In this document: one piece after another, positions 44,618 to 59,620 of the stretch
How positions within the stretch are numbered: position 1 is the first letter of the stretch
Layout: the number at the start of each line of letters is the position of its first letter
Assembly (NCBI RefSeq): GCF_009600315.1
Contig: NZ_WIWC01000010.1
Location: forward strand, 62,001-126,000
Source: Pseudomonas helleri
Lineage (GTDB): Bacteria; Pseudomonadota; Gammaproteobacteria; Pseudomonadales; Pseudomonadaceae
Direction of reading: 5' to 3'
DNA length: 64,000 nt
Position numbers and translations under genes: made by a program
Notes under the pieces: model-generated
Told to the model about the DNA's origin: nothing
The model's input: only the letters and a program-made list of their open reading frames with translations
Database searches by the model: none

Positions 44618-45622
44618 TTACTGAAACAGCGACTCACTCGAAAGACCATTGCGCTCAAGAATCTCTCGCAGACGCTTAAGCCCCTCGACCTGAATCTGGC
44701 GTACACGTTCCCGTGTCAGGCCAATCTCAAGACCAACGTCCTCAAGTGTGCTGCTTTCATGGCCGCGTAAGCCGAAGCGGCGGATCACCACTTCACGTTG
44801 CTTGTCGGTCAGCTCAGATAACCACTGATCGATACTTTGCGACAAATCATCATCCTGCAGCAGATCACAAGGATCTGTAGGACGGTCGTCGGTTAGGGTA
44901 TCGAGCAGTGTTTTGTCGGAATCTGGCCCCAAAGATACATCAACAGACGATACCCGCTCATTGAGTCCAAGCATGCGCTTGACCTCTGCGACAGGTTTTT
45001 CGAGCAGATTGGCGATTTCTTCAGGGGAAGGTTCGTGATCGAGTTTTTGTGTCAATTCGCGAGCGGCTCGCAGGTAGACATTAAGCTCTTTGACCACATG
45101 GATAGGTAAACGAATGGTACGGGTTTGATTCATGATGGCCCGTTCAATTGTTTGACGAATCCACCACGTTGCATAGGTCGAAAAACGGAACCCTCGTTCA
45201 GGGTCAAACTTCTCGACTGCCCGAATCAGCCCCAGGTTGCCCTCTTCAATCAGATCGAGCAGTGATAAGCCACGATTGACATAACGTCTGGCGATTTTTA
45301 CCACCAGTCGCAGGTTACTTTCAATCATGCGCTTACGTCCGGCAGGATCTCCACTTTGCGACAAGCGAGCAAAGTGAACTTCTTCTGCAGGAGAGAGCAG
45401 CGGGGAGAAGCCAATTTCATTGAGGTACAACTGGGTTGCATCAAGCGCCCGAGTGTAATCAATGTACTTATGTTGTTTGGCTGCTGCTGTCTTCTTGGAC
45501 TTGGTGCGGGATGCAGGGGTTGAATCGTCTTCTTCTGACATCAAGTCATTGTCGATTTCGGCGTCCATAAGGAGCACCTCATCGTCGATGTCAAACCCCG
45601 GCACTTCTTTATTGAGAGCCAT
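44618..45622 (-). CDS. rpoS: Stationary-phase sigma factor RpoS
   Basis: Sigma-38 for stationary phase and general stress. The 334 residues equal the P. aeruginosa protein in length, with region 1.2 ([17 protein letters not shown]), 2 ([38 protein letters not shown]), 3 and the region 4 helix-turn-helix [27 protein letters not shown]. The gene is intact. Its main promoter in pseudomonads lies inside nlpD, 106 bases upstream. RsmZ from the neighbouring locus indirectly affects RpoS output in Pseudomonas. Confidence 0.97.
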   Translation of the reverse strand: MALNKEVPGFDIDDEVLLMDAEIDNDLMSEEDDSTPASRTKSKKTAAAKQHKYIDYTRALDATQLYLNEIGFSPLLSPAEEVHFARLSQSGDPAGRKRMIESNLRLVVKIARRYVNRGLSLLDLIEEGNLGLIRAVEKFDPERGFRFSTYATWWIRQTIERAIMNQTRTIRLPIHVVKELNVYLRAARELTQKLDHEPSPEEIANLLEKPVAEVKRMLGLNERVSSVDVSLGPDSDKTLLDTLTDDRPTDPCDLLQDDDLSQSIDQWLSELTDKQREVVIRRFGLRGHESSTLEDVGLEIGLTRERVRQIQVEGLKRLREILERNGLSSESLFQ

Positions 45623-45728
45623 TGCTATAGTCCTTTGATGAGTTCGACCTCAAGCTCAAGCATCGCCTTAATCCTTGGCAACGCTGGAACCTGCTCCTTT
45701 ACTACATCAGGAACAGGCTGGTAACCGA

Positions 45729-46556
45729 TCAACGTCGTGGAAGGAATTGCAGTGGATCTACAGGTTTACCTTGACGGCGAATCTCAAAGTGAAGTTTCAC
45801 CCGGTCTGTACCAGTTGACCCCATTTCGGCAATTGTCTGTCCGACCTTGACCTGCTGCCCCTCCCGAACCAACAACCTGCGGTTATGACCGTAGGCACTG
45901 ACGTAGGTGTCACTGTGTTTGATGATGACCAATTCGCCGTAGCCCCTTAATCCACTCCCGGCGTAAACCACTGACCCATCAGACGCAGCCAAAACAGGCT
46001 GTCCCAAATCTCCGGCGATATCAATACCTTTATTCAAACTACCGTTTGAAGAAAATTTACCAATCAAAATGCCATCAGAAGGCCATCCCCAGCCTTTGGG
46101 AGCAGGACCCGCGGGCAAGGGGGCTGGCACCACAGCCGCTTTAGTTGTGGCGGCCGGGCGCTTGATAACTGTGGTTTTAGTCCCTGAAGATGAGGACACC
46201 ACGGTGGTTGTTGTACCAGCGGAAGGCACGGTTCCGGCGCGGCCATCGAAACGGATGGTCTGGCCTGGGACAATCGTAAAGGGCGGATCAATCTTGTTGC
46301 GCGCGGCCAACGCTTTCCAGTCCCAGCCGTAACGGAAAGCAATGGAAAACAGCGTATCGCCGCGTCGCACGACGTACTGCCCTGTCGTTACGGCTGGACG
46401 CTGAGCAACGCCATTGCGATCAACGACACGCACGCCGTTCTTGGGTGTGCTGGAGCACGCTGCCAACAAAAGCAGCGTCGCACTCAGGAGTACACCCACC
46501 ACCAGCCTCTGATAGCTTTTGATATCCATACGCTGCGCAATGACTGTGAGACTCAC
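45729..46556 (-). CDS. nlpD: Murein-hydrolase activator lipoprotein NlpD
   Basis: Outer-membrane lipoprotein of 275 residues: lipobox LAAC with Cys34, LysM domain (about 55-100, YVVRRGDTLFSIAFRYGWDWKAL) and a LytM/M23 domain (about 160-275). Two zinc-ligand positions of active LytM enzymes are changed: the first His is Asn in LNKGIDIAG and the HxH is Lys-Leu-His, so it is degenerate, as expected of an activator of amidase AmiC. I chose the GTG at 46556, with GGGAG six bases upstream; the ATG at 46529 has no site. Confidence 0.92.
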   Translation of the reverse strand: MSLTVIAQRMDIKSYQRLVVGVLLSATLLLLAACSSTPKNGVRVVDRNGVAQRPAVTTGQYVVRRGDTLFSIAFRYGWDWKALAARNKIDPPFTIVPGQTIRFDGRAGTVPSAGTTTTVVSSSSGTKTTVIKRPAATTKAAVVPAPLPAGPAPKGWGWPSDGILIGKFSSNGSLNKGIDIAGDLGQPVLAASDGSVVYAGSGLRGYGELVIIKHSDTYVSAYGHNRRLLVREGQQVKVGQTIAEMGSTGTDRVKLHFEIRRQGKPVDPLQFLPRR

Positions 46557-46764
46557 CCGCCGCTCCCTTTTAGATGGTGGTTAAATATTAGAGTGCCAGT
46601 ACTGGCTTCGTTCAACCGCAAGTATAACTGTCTGTTCAGCTTTGCTCAGAGCAAAGCCGCGTCACAAACAGAGTGATTAATGCATAAACACGCACTCAGC
46701 AGGCCCGGCCAATGGCCTTTAAGACCTGCGCCCTGCCCTATAATTCACTCGGCTCAAATAAAGG

Positions 46765-47400
46765 CTAGGCCAACGGCCCATTGAGTAATGGCACAAAACG
46801 GACATTGCCAATAACCCGCCGGGCGAAGCCATGCTCCTCGCGCACGATCAGCATCAACTGCTGAACCTCGCCAGCCCCTACCGGAATAACCAGCCGCCCG
46901 CCCGGCGCCAACTGATCCAGCAACGCCTGAGGAACATCAGTCGCCACAGCCGTCACGATAATGCCGTTGTAGGGGGCCAGAGCTGGCCAACCTTCCCAGC
47001 CATCCCCCCAGCGGAACACGACATTACGCAGGTTCAGTTCGAGCAGACGTTCTTTGGCACGATCCTGAAGCACTTTGATTCGTTCGACTGAAAAAATCCT
47101 CTCCACCAATTGCGACAGGATTGCGGTTTGATAGCCCGAGCCGGTGCCAATCTCCATGACCTTGTCCAGCGGCCCGTCCTCCAGCAGAAGCTCACTCATG
47201 CGAGCCACCATGTAGGGTTGGGAGATGGTCTGGTTATTTCCAATCGGCAGTGCGGTATCTTCGTAGGCACGATGCGCCAGCGCTTCATCGACAAACAGAT
47301 GACGCGGTGTACGACGGATGGCCTCCAATACGTTGCGGTTAACGATACCTTCTTCAAGCAAGCGCTGAATCAGACGCTCACGGGTACGTTCCGAGGTCAT
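46765..47400 (-). CDS. pcm: Protein-L-isoaspartate O-methyltransferase
   Basis: SAM-dependent repair enzyme for isoaspartyl residues in aged proteins. The 211 residues contain the SAM-binding [17 protein letters not shown] and the N-terminal [34 protein letters not shown] that bind the substrate. The ATG at 47400 has GAGG seven bases upstream and gives the family length; a longer frame to 47445 starts with TTG. It lies between surE and nlpD in the conserved rpoS-upstream block. Confidence 0.94.
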   Translation of the reverse strand: MTSERTRERLIQRLLEEGIVNRNVLEAIRRTPRHLFVDEALAHRAYEDTALPIGNNQTISQPYMVARMSELLLEDGPLDKVMEIGTGSGYQTAILSQLVERIFSVERIKVLQDRAKERLLELNLRNVVFRWGDGWEGWPALAPYNGIIVTAVATDVPQALLDQLAPGGRLVIPVGAGEVQQLMLIVREEHGFARRVIGNVRFVPLLNGPLA

Positions 47401-47441
47401 GCCAATGCCTCTGTGCATCAGACCATCTTGCTCACGCCCCT

Positions 47442-48191
47442 TCAACCCAAACCCTCCAGCCAGCCGGCAAGGCTTTTGAAACCATCGCCAAACGTACGGT
47501 CCAGTTGCAGCGGGGTGATAGAAACATACCCCTGCATCACTGCATGGAAATCCGTGCCTTCGCCGCCATCCTCAACATCCCCGGCCGCTGCAATCCAGTA
47601 GCCCGCCTTGCCCCGTGGGTCGACAACCTGTACCGGCGCAGCTGCACGGGCACGGTGTCCCAAACGGGTGAGCTGAATACCGCGAATCTTCTCAAGCGGT
47701 AAATTGGGAATGTTCACGTTGAGCACAGTACGTGGCGGTAAATTCAGCGATGCATGGGCTTCGACCAACTTGCGGGCGAAATGAGCCGCCGTTGGAAGGT
47801 TATCGACTTGACGGGACACCAACGAGAAAGCAAACGAAGGAAGATCGAGAAAACGCCCTTCAAGCGCTGCCGCGACAGTGCCTGAATACAGCACGTCATC
47901 ACCCAGATTGGCGCCCAGATTGATGCCCGATACCACCATATCCGGCTGCTGATTCAGCAAGCCATGAATGCCAAGGTGGACGCAATCGGTGGGAGTTCCG
48001 TTAATGCTGATAAAACCATTATCCAGGGTGTGCGGGTGCAAGGGCCGATCAAGCGTCAATGAGCTGCTCGCACCGCTTTTATCTTGATCAGGGGCAATGA
48101 CCACGCACTCGCTATAATCCGCAAGCGCGCCATAAAGCGCAGCCAAGCCCGGAGCGGTTACCCCATCATCGTTGGAAATCAGAATACGCAT
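47442..48191 (-). CDS. surE: 5'/3'-nucleotidase SurE
   Basis: Metal-dependent nucleotidase/exopolyphosphatase active in stationary-phase survival. The 249 residues start with [16 protein letters not shown], whose Asp pair binds the metal, and hold SGASSSLTL and [19 protein letters not shown]. It overlaps truD by 13 bases and precedes pcm by 41. Confidence 0.95.
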   Translation of the reverse strand: MRILISNDDGVTAPGLAALYGALADYSECVVIAPDQDKSGASSSLTLDRPLHPHTLDNGFISINGTPTDCVHLGIHGLLNQQPDMVVSGINLGANLGDDVLYSGTVAAALEGRFLDLPSFAFSLVSRQVDNLPTAAHFARKLVEAHASLNLPPRTVLNVNIPNLPLEKIRGIQLTRLGHRARAAAPVQVVDPRGKAGYWIAAAGDVEDGGEGTDFHAVMQGYVSITPLQLDRTFGDGFKSLAGWLEGLG

Positions 48192-49237
48192 AAGTTGTCC
48201 GTTTGACCCAAAGGCACCAGATCAACAAGTTCGCGCACCAGAACAGTGGCGAAGCATCCGGCCGGCAGAACAAATTCGAGTTGCAGAATGTCAGGCTCCG
48301 GATAATGCCACGTCAACCGCCCAATGGGCAGTCGCAAAATACGTCGCTCGTGGCTCATGCCGGCGCGAACCAACCAGTCACGCAGGTCGGCTTCACGTGC
48401 GGCGATGGACTGCTCCAGTACATGGGTCGCGTGCGTGGTTGCAGACTCACCCTCGCCCCATAGCGGGCCAGTGGGATGCAGATCAAGAATCGCCAGGCGT
48501 GGATCGTTGCACTCGGCTTCGCCCGCCGGGAAGAAACTTCGACTGTCGGTAAAGGCCAGCAAATCACCGACCTGAGCACGCTGCCAGGAGCCATCGGCCA
48601 CCCGCGCGGCCAGCACCTGATTGAACAGGTAGCTGCGGGCCGTGGAAAGCAGACGCGAACGGACATTACGCTGCTCAGGCAACGCCTTGCGAGCCGCATA
48701 ATCACGTGCTTCGCCCAAATTCCCGCCCTGCCAGCCAAAACGCTGGCTGCCGAAGTAATTCGGCACGCCCTGCTTGCTGATCAACTCCAAACGTTGCTGC
48801 AGCGCCTCCTTGTCGGCATCCAACTGCGTCAGACGCAAGGTAAAGCCGTTGGCCGCATGAGCACCACGCTGCAATTTGCGTTTGTGGCGGGAGGTCTTGA
48901 GGATTTTCAGGGTGTCATTTTCAGCGGCTGACAAGTCTGGATCAGCCTTACCCGGCAACTGCACACTGAACCATTGACGAGTGAGTGCCTGACGATCCTT
49001 AAGGCCTGCATAGCTCACTGTGCGCAAAGAGACACCGGCCGCCTTGGCAATACGCCGTGCCGCTTCTTCGGTGTTCAGGCCACGTTTTTCAACCCACAAC
49101 CACAGGTGCTCGCCGTCTCCGGACAAAGGGATGTCCAGCACTTCATCAACCTGAAAATCTTCAGCCGTGGCTTTAAGCACTGCCGAGCCTAACGGCTCGC
49201 CGTACGCCAGAGGCCCCAGCAGATCAAACTCGTTCAT
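48179..49237 (-). CDS. truD: tRNA pseudouridine(13) synthase TruD
   Basis: Makes pseudouridine 13 in tRNA-Glu. The 352 residues carry the catalytic Asp in [15 protein letters not shown] and the TruD-specific [18 protein letters not shown]. It overlaps ispF by four bases and surE by 13, so translation is coupled along ispF-truD-surE. Confidence 0.95.
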   Translation of the reverse strand: MNEFDLLGPLAYGEPLGSAVLKATAEDFQVDEVLDIPLSGDGEHLWLWVEKRGLNTEEAARRIAKAAGVSLRTVSYAGLKDRQALTRQWFSVQLPGKADPDLSAAENDTLKILKTSRHKRKLQRGAHAANGFTLRLTQLDADKEALQQRLELISKQGVPNYFGSQRFGWQGGNLGEARDYAARKALPEQRNVRSRLLSTARSYLFNQVLAARVADGSWQRAQVGDLLAFTDSRSFFPAGEAECNDPRLAILDLHPTGPLWGEGESATTHATHVLEQSIAAREADLRDWLVRAGMSHERRILRLPIGRLTWHYPEPDILQLEFVLPAGCFATVLVRELVDLVPLGQTDNLCVF

Positions 49238-49707
49238 GCGCGAACCAACAAAGCGATGGCGTGAACGGCAATACCTTCTTCACGCCCCACAAAGCCCAGC
49301 TTCTCAGTGGTGGTGGCTTTTACGTTTACCTGGTCCAAATCAACCTCTAGATCCGCGGCAATCAACGCACGCATGGTTTCGATATGCGGCGCCATTTTTG
49401 GCGCCTGAGCAATGATGGTGTTGTCGACATTACCGACCTTCCAGCCTTTGGCATGGATAAGGCCCACGACATGCCGCAACAGGGCGCGACTGTCAGCGCC
49501 CTTGAATTGCGGGTCGGTGTCCGGGAAATGCTTGCCGATGTCGCCCAATGCCGCAGCCCCCAGCAAAGCATCGCTGAGTGCATGCAACAGCACGTCGCCA
49601 TCAGAGTGGGCCAACAGCCCGAATTTGTGGGGGATTCGTACACCGCCCAAGGTTATAAAGTCGCCTTCAGCAAAACAGTGCACATCATAGCCGTGGCCAA
49701 TACGCAT
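49234..49707 (-). CDS. ispF: 2-C-methyl-D-erythritol 2,4-cyclodiphosphate synthase
   Basis: Isoprenoid (MEP pathway) enzyme. The 157 residues open [16 protein letters not shown] with the zinc-binding Asp-x-His, followed by [33 protein letters not shown] and the C-terminal [21 protein letters not shown]. IspD, the enzyme two steps earlier, is encoded 3.2 kb upstream in the same direction. Confidence 0.96.
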   Translation of the reverse strand: MRIGHGYDVHCFAEGDFITLGGVRIPHKFGLLAHSDGDVLLHALSDALLGAAALGDIGKHFPDTDPQFKGADSRALLRHVVGLIHAKGWKVGNVDNTIIAQAPKMAPHIETMRALIAADLEVDLDQVNVKATTTEKLGFVGREEGIAVHAIALLVRA

Positions 49708-49736
49708 AAAAAAACGCCCCGATTAAGTCAGGGCGT
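49708..49736 (-). terminator. Terminator of adhC-fghA
   Basis: On the minus strand ACGCCC (complement of 49731-49736) pairs with GGGCGT (49714-49719), followed by seven T (49708-49714). It sits between the fghA stop and the ispF start, so ispF-truD-surE need a separate promoter or read-through. Confidence 0.78.
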
Positions 49737-49750
49737 GATTCTACCTACTA

Positions 49751-50596
49751 TTAAGCACTTAGTGCGCTTGCGTGGTGACGCAAGTGATCGTCAATAAAAG
49801 TGGCAATGAAAAAATAGCTGTGGTCATAGCCGGGTTGCAGACGCAAGGTCAGCGGATGATTGGCCAACTTTGCAGCCTGCTGAAGTGCTTCTGGCTTGAG
49901 TTGCACCGCCAGAAAGTCATCACGATCCCCCTGATCCACCAGCAACGGCAGCTTTTCCTTGGCCTCGCTGATCAACACGCTGGCATCCCATTCACGCCAG
50001 CGTGCACGCTCTTCACCTAAATAGTGGGAAAAAGCTTTTTGCCCCCAAGGACAATCCATCGGGTTGCTGATCGGCGCAAACGCCGACACCGACTGATAGC
50101 GCCCTGGATTACGTAACGCACAGACCAAAGCGCCATGTCCGCCCATCGAGTGGCCGCTGATGCCGCGCTTTTGCGAAGCCGGAAAGTGGGCTTCGACCAA
50201 CGCTGGCAATTCCTTCACGACATAATCGTGCATCTGATAATGCTGGGCCCAAGGTTGTTGGGTTGCGTTGAGATAAAACCCGGCCCCCAATCCAAAATCC
50301 CACGCGCCCTGCGGGTCATCCGGCACGCCGTCGCCACGAGGACTGGTATCCGGCGCCACAATGATCAGCCCTAATTCAGCGGCCATTTTCATTGCACCGG
50401 CCTTGTGCATGAAGTTCTCGTCGGTGCAGGTAAGGCCCGATAACCAATACAGGACAGGCAACTTTGCGCCCTGCTCGGCCTGGGGTGGCAAGTACACGGC
50501 AAACACCATGTCGCAGCCTAAAACCTCAGAACGGTGCTTGTAACGCTTGTGCCAACCGCCAAAGCTTTTCTGGCAGGAAATGTTTTCCAATGTCAT
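49751..50596 (-). CDS. fghA: S-formylglutathione hydrolase
   Basis: Second step of glutathione-dependent formaldehyde oxidation: S-formylglutathione to formate and glutathione. The 281-residue serine hydrolase has the nucleophile in GHSMGGHGALVCA and the esterase-D motif LSGLTCTDENFM. It lies 51 bases behind adhC in the same operon. Confidence 0.95.
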   Translation of the reverse strand: MTLENISCQKSFGGWHKRYKHRSEVLGCDMVFAVYLPPQAEQGAKLPVLYWLSGLTCTDENFMHKAGAMKMAAELGLIIVAPDTSPRGDGVPDDPQGAWDFGLGAGFYLNATQQPWAQHYQMHDYVVKELPALVEAHFPASQKRGISGHSMGGHGALVCALRNPGRYQSVSAFAPISNPMDCPWGQKAFSHYLGEERARWREWDASVLISEAKEKLPLLVDQGDRDDFLAVQLKPEALQQAAKLANHPLTLRLQPGYDHSYFFIATFIDDHLRHHASALSA

Positions 50597-50608
50597 GGGA
50601 GAAACTCC

Positions 50609-50643
50609 CAGCAGCCGGCCATACGTGAGTAAGCCGGCTGCTG
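50609..50643 (-). other. Hairpin between adhC and fghA
   Basis: CAGCAGCCGGC at 50609-50619 pairs perfectly with GCCGGCTGCTG at 50633-50643. No T-run follows on the minus strand, so it is more likely an mRNA stabiliser within adhC-fghA than a terminator. Confidence 0.55.
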
Positions 50644-50647
50644 TTAT

Positions 50648-51802
<1,155 letters not shown>

Positions 51803-51868
51803 TCAGCTCCGATTGATTAATAATCCAGTCAAAAGCAAAACATTATTGTCATACAGGGACAATCGATC

Positions 51869-52768
51869 GTGAGTGAGAACCGCTGGGAAGGCATTGATGA
51901 GTTTGTCGCGGTAGCAGAATGCGGGCAATTCACTGCAGCGGCTGAACGCCTGGGCGTGTCTTCATCCCATATCAGCCGCCAGGTGGCGCGCCTCGAAGAG
52001 CGTTTGCAAACTCGATTGTTTTATCGCAGTACGCGACGGGTCACGCTGACGGAGGCTGGCCAAACTTTTTTGCAACACTGTCAACGCTTGCAAGATGGGC
52101 GCGAAGAAGCGCTGCGGGCGATCGGGGACTTGGCCAGCGAACCGAAAGGCATGCTGCGCATGACCTGTGCGGTGGCTTACGGCGAGCGATTTATCGTGCC
52201 ATTGGTGACGCGCTTTATGGGCCTGTATCCGCAGTTGCGGGTGGACATTGAGCTCAGCAATCGACCGTTGGATCTGGTGCATGAGAGTCTCGATCTCGCC
52301 ATACGACTGGGTCGTTTGCAGGACTCCAGACTGGTGGCCACCCGGCTTGCTCCAAGACGGATGTACCTGTGCGCTGCGCCATCTTATCTTGAGCGTTACG
52401 GCCGCCCCCATAGCGTGTCGGAATTGAGCCGGCATAACTGCTTGATTGGCAGTTCCGACCAGTGGCAATTGCAGCAAGATGGCCGCGAGTTCTCCCAGCG
52501 TGTACAGGGCAATTGGCGGTGTAACAGTGGGCAGGCAGTACTGGATGCGGCGCTACTCGGTACAGGTCTGTGCCAGTTGCCGGACTACTACGTGCTGGAG
52601 CACTTAAAGACCGGAGCACTGGTGTCTTTGCTGGACGCACATCAACCGCCTAACACCGCCGTTTGGGCGCTGTATCCGCAACAGCGACACTTGTCGCCCA
52701 AAGTCAGAAAGCTGGTGGACTACTTAAAAGAAGGGCTGGCCAAACGGGTGGAATACATCACCCTGTAG
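51869..52768 (+). CDS. LysR-type regulator, probable GfnR
   Basis: A 299-residue LysR protein: N-terminal winged helix FVAVAECGQFTAAAERLGVSSSHISRQVARLEERL and the periplasmic-binding-like sensor domain. Its divergent place next to adhC-fghA matches P. aeruginosa PA3630 (GfnR), the regulator of glutathione-dependent formaldehyde removal. The start is GTG at 51869. Its TAG stop (52766-52768) lies inside the REPIN repeat that begins at 52765, so the repeat supplies the end of the protein. Confidence 0.88.
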   Translation: MSENRWEGIDEFVAVAECGQFTAAAERLGVSSSHISRQVARLEERLQTRLFYRSTRRVTLTEAGQTFLQHCQRLQDGREEALRAIGDLASEPKGMLRMTCAVAYGERFIVPLVTRFMGLYPQLRVDIELSNRPLDLVHESLDLAIRLGRLQDSRLVATRLAPRRMYLCAAPSYLERYGRPHSVSELSRHNCLIGSSDQWQLQQDGREFSQRVQGNWRCNSGQAVLDAALLGTGLCQLPDYYVLEHLKTGALVSLLDAHQPPNTAVWALYPQQRHLSPKVRKLVDYLKEGLAKRVEYITL

Positions 52769-52895
52769 CAGCTGCCGAAGGCTGCGTCCGGCTGCGCAGC
52801 AGTCGTAAACCCCGAGAATTTAGCCAACCTGACACTCCGCGCAATCTGAATTTACGGCCGCTTCGCAGCCGGACGCAGCCTTCGGCAGCTGCTAC
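52765..52895. repeat. REPIN-like inverted REP pair behind the LysR gene
   Basis: Begins GTAGCAGCTGCCGAAGGCTG and ends with its inverted copy (CAGCCTTCGGCAGCTGCTAC). It is the same type as 10671-10800: both share GTAGCAGCTGCCG.AGGCTGCG arms with only a few differences. The stop codon of the LysR gene is the TAG in the first bases of the element. Confidence 0.82.
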
Positions 52896-52921
52896 AGAGT
52901 GATCGCGAGTGATTGGTCCGA

Positions 52922-53626
52922 TTAGCGGTTTACCCAACGCAACCGCAGCCATTCCAGGTCTTCCGGGCGGGTCACTTTGATATTGTCAGCCCGACCTTCA
53001 ATCAAGCGCGGAGCCAAGCCTGCCCACTCCATTGCGGACGATTCATCCGTAATGTTTGCGTCTGCCACCAGACTATCAGCCAACGCCCTATGTAACGCCC
53101 CTAGGCGAAACATCTGTGGCGTATAAGCCTGCCAGATCAAACTACGATCAACCGTCGCAACGGCACGCCCGTGTTTATCCACCTTTTTAAGGGTGTCGCG
53201 TGCGGGCACAGCAAGCAAGCCGCCTACAGGATCATCGGCTAACTCACCCAGCAGTTTGTCGAGGTCTTCGCGAGAAAGATTGGGCCGCGCCGCGTCGTGG
53301 ACCAACACCCAATCCTCATCGCACGCGCCGCGCGCATGTAAATGCAAAAGCGCATTAAGCACCGAGTCGGCACGCTCGCGCCCACCGTCAACCCGCACCA
53401 CACGCGGATCAGCAGCGCATGACAAGGACGGCCAGAAGGGATCATCAGAAGCAATGCTGACCACCAGCCCTTTAAGGCCTGGATGATCGAGAAAACAGCC
53501 AAGGCTGTGTTCGAGAATTGTGCGCCCGCCCAACTGCAAATACTGTTTGGGACGGTCTGCGGCCATACGGGCACCGACGCCCGCGGCAGGAATCACGGCC
53601 CAGAAGGCCGGTTGAAAATGACTCAT
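52922..53626 (-). CDS. ispD: 2-C-methyl-D-erythritol 4-phosphate cytidylyltransferase
   Basis: MEP-pathway enzyme that adds CMP to methylerythritol phosphate. The 234 residues contain the nucleotide-binding AVIPAAGVGARMAADRPKQYLQL and the VLVHDAARPN motif. It overlaps ftsB by four bases, the usual ftsB-ispD coupling in gamma-proteobacteria. Confidence 0.95.
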   Translation of the reverse strand: MSHFQPAFWAVIPAAGVGARMAADRPKQYLQLGGRTILEHSLGCFLDHPGLKGLVVSIASDDPFWPSLSCAADPRVVRVDGGRERADSVLNALLHLHARGACDEDWVLVHDAARPNLSREDLDKLLGELADDPVGGLLAVPARDTLKKVDKHGRAVATVDRSLIWQAYTPQMFRLGALHRALADSLVADANITDESSAMEWAGLAPRLIEGRADNIKVTRPEDLEWLRLRWVNR

Positions 53627-53901
53627 TGGGCCAACTGGTAGAGGGTTTCGCCCTCCTTGACCATGCCCAATTCATGGCGCGCACGTTCTTCAACGGTCTC
53701 CATGCCTTTTTTCAATTCAAGCACTTCCGCATCCAGGACACGATTGCGCTCCAGCAACACTTCATTTTCAGCATGCTGATCAGCGATTTGCTGGGTCAGG
53801 TCGGTAACCTGCGCCAAACTGCCATTTCCCACCCACAGACGATACTGTAGGCCAGCCAGCAGCAAGAGCAAGATGAGAAACAACCAATTGGGACTGCGCA
53901 T
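53623..53901 (-). CDS. ftsB: Cell division protein FtsB
   Basis: Single-pass inner-membrane protein of the FtsQLB complex. The 92 residues have a membrane helix at about 5-20 and then a long periplasmic coiled coil (about 28-65), ending with the conserved RARHELGMVKEGETLYQL. The gene overlaps ispD and follows eno. Confidence 0.94.
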   Translation of the reverse strand: MRSPNWLFLILLLLLAGLQYRLWVGNGSLAQVTDLTQQIADQHAENEVLLERNRVLDAEVLELKKGMETVEERARHELGMVKEGETLYQLAQ

Positions 53902-53962
53902 CGAATATCAGGTATCCAGTGAAAAGACAGCCATGCCGAAAACGTAAACAACGAATAGTACA

Positions 53963-53983
53963 AAGCCTGGACGAACCAGGCTT
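53963..53983 (-). terminator. Hairpin behind eno
   Basis: AAGCCTGG at 53963-53970 pairs perfectly with CCAGGCTT at 53976-53983. On the minus strand TTTGT follows. It is a plausible weak terminator of eno, 90 bases after its stop. Confidence 0.6.
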
Positions 53984-54069
53984 GGTATACAGAAGCATCA
54001 GATTAGTGTCAAAAAACCGTACTTGGCGAATTTTCTGACACTGTCTGCGGACTTTTTACCACCTACCGC

Positions 54070-58014
<3,945 letters not shown>

Positions 58015-58265
58015 TTAAAGCGGTCAGAGCCGCCGGGGAAAGCGAAGGAAGGCCGAAGCCCCCAATCACCAGCATTAGTCACAGTGCACCTTTTGAAAAA
58101 CTGCTGCGTTGGAACAGACCGATGACAACCACCGGTTCGATACAAGCCACACATTTTTTTAAAATCGCCCAGCAAAGACTGCTTGGTAATCGGCAACATC
58201 TGTAATTCTGGTGAATCTACAGAAGTTGTATCAAGAAGGGAGCGTAGTCTACCGGAAAGCCCCTT

Positions 58266-59585
58266 TCAGCTCAAACCTTGATCGCTGGAAGTTGGCAGCC
58301 ACTGTAATTTCCAGCGCCCACAGGGGCTGGAGTCCAGTCCGGGCACGTTTGCCACCGCCAATAACTGCTCATTTGCATACACAAGCGGCAATCTGCCACG
58401 GGCAAACAGCGGCACACCGCGCTCGTTCAACAGACGTTTGAGGTCGCGACGCCCCCTCTGTGCCAACACCATCACTTCGCCACCTTGACGATAGCTCACT
58501 TGCAGAGGGCCATCCGGAATATCACCGTGCAGGCTTAAGAGGCCGTTGCCCGGCAAGACCAGCGAATGCCCTGGCTGCATCCACAACAGAGGAGCAGAAG
58601 GCGGCGTTAGCCAATCACCTGACAGCCACCAGATTCGCCCGCTCGCTCGATGCATTTCGCCACCCTCCAGGCACCATATCGGCTGCGCATCTTCGCGGGC
58701 ATCGCGCAGAGCTTCCCAACCTGACCAATGCTCAGTATCGGGCATGCGACTGAATGCGTTGAGCCAATGACGCAAGGCGTTGCGCTGACGGGCAGGCGAC
58801 AAACGGGCAAGCGGCGCCAATTCAAGTGACGGCAGACCGAGCCACTCAAACGCTGTCGGCGTAGCGGCGGTGTGTAAATCCTGCTCAGCCAACTCTCCCA
58901 GCAAACATTGAGCCTCAGCACAGTGATCGGCATTGCGTGCCAGTGTGGCGGTGGCTTGAGGCCAGCGACGCTCGATAACCGGAAGCACTTCATGGCGCAA
59001 ATAATTGCGGGAAAAGTTTGTCTGGCAGTTGGAGGGGTCTTCAATCCATGTCAGGCGGTTGTCATGGGCGTAAGCTTCCAGTTCGGCTCGGGACACGTCC
59101 AGCAAAGGCCGACCCAGTGAACCTTGACCCAAGCGGCGTTGGCGCGGCATACCCGCCAAACCGCTCACACCGGCGCCTCGCAACAGACGAAAGAGCACGG
59201 TTTCAGCCTGATCGTCACGGTGCTGCCCAGTCAGCATCACCTCATCGGCGTGAGTGCAGCCGACAAACGCCTGATAGCGAGCATCCCGCGCCGCCCGCTC
59301 CAGGCTTGCGCCAGGTTGCACCTGCACGCGAATGACCTGCAATGGAACTCTCAACTCATCACACAGCGCCTGACAATGGGCCGGCCACGCATCAGCTGCC
59401 GCTTGAAGACCATGATGCACATGGACAGCGGAGATCGGGGGCAGTGAATGGGTTTGACGGAGCTGAATGAGTAGATGCAGCAGGACGGTCGAGTCAAGAC
59501 CGCCGGAGAGAGCGACGTGCCAGGCTTTGGCGTTGCGCCAGGGTTTCAAGGCTTGAAGGAGCTGGATTGAGAGGTTGGGCATCAC
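58266..59585 (-). CDS. tilS: tRNA(Ile)-lysidine synthetase
   Basis: Modifies the wobble C of tRNA-Ile(CAU) to lysidine, which is essential for reading AUA. The 439 residues carry the PP-loop VALSGGLDSTVLLHLL near the N terminus and the TilS-specific linker and C-terminal domain (RGRRDLKRLLNERGVPLF). Start at the ATG at 59585. It is separated from accA by a repeat element, 59621-59787. Confidence 0.93.
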   Translation of the reverse strand: MMPNLSIQLLQALKPWRNAKAWHVALSGGLDSTVLLHLLIQLRQTHSLPPISAVHVHHGLQAAADAWPAHCQALCDELRVPLQVIRVQVQPGASLERAARDARYQAFVGCTHADEVMLTGQHRDDQAETVLFRLLRGAGVSGLAGMPRQRRLGQGSLGRPLLDVSRAELEAYAHDNRLTWIEDPSNCQTNFSRNYLRHEVLPVIERRWPQATATLARNADHCAEAQCLLGELAEQDLHTAATPTAFEWLGLPSLELAPLARLSPARQRNALRHWLNAFSRMPDTEHWSGWEALRDAREDAQPIWCLEGGEMHRASGRIWWLSGDWLTPPSAPLLWMQPGHSLVLPGNGLLSLHGDIPDGPLQVSYRQGGEVMVLAQRGRRDLKRLLNERGVPLFARGRLPLVYANEQLLAVANVPGLDSSPCGRWKLQWLPTSSDQGLS

Positions 59586-59620
59586 ACAATCCCGTGGGAA
59601 AAGACCATCAAGATCAAAAG

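Noticed and set aside
52758..52952. Minus-strand frame after the LysR gene (Arg/Ala/Ser-rich)
   Set aside because: It is translated REPIN sequence; similar false proteins with AAAEGCVR appear in the other copy near 10670.
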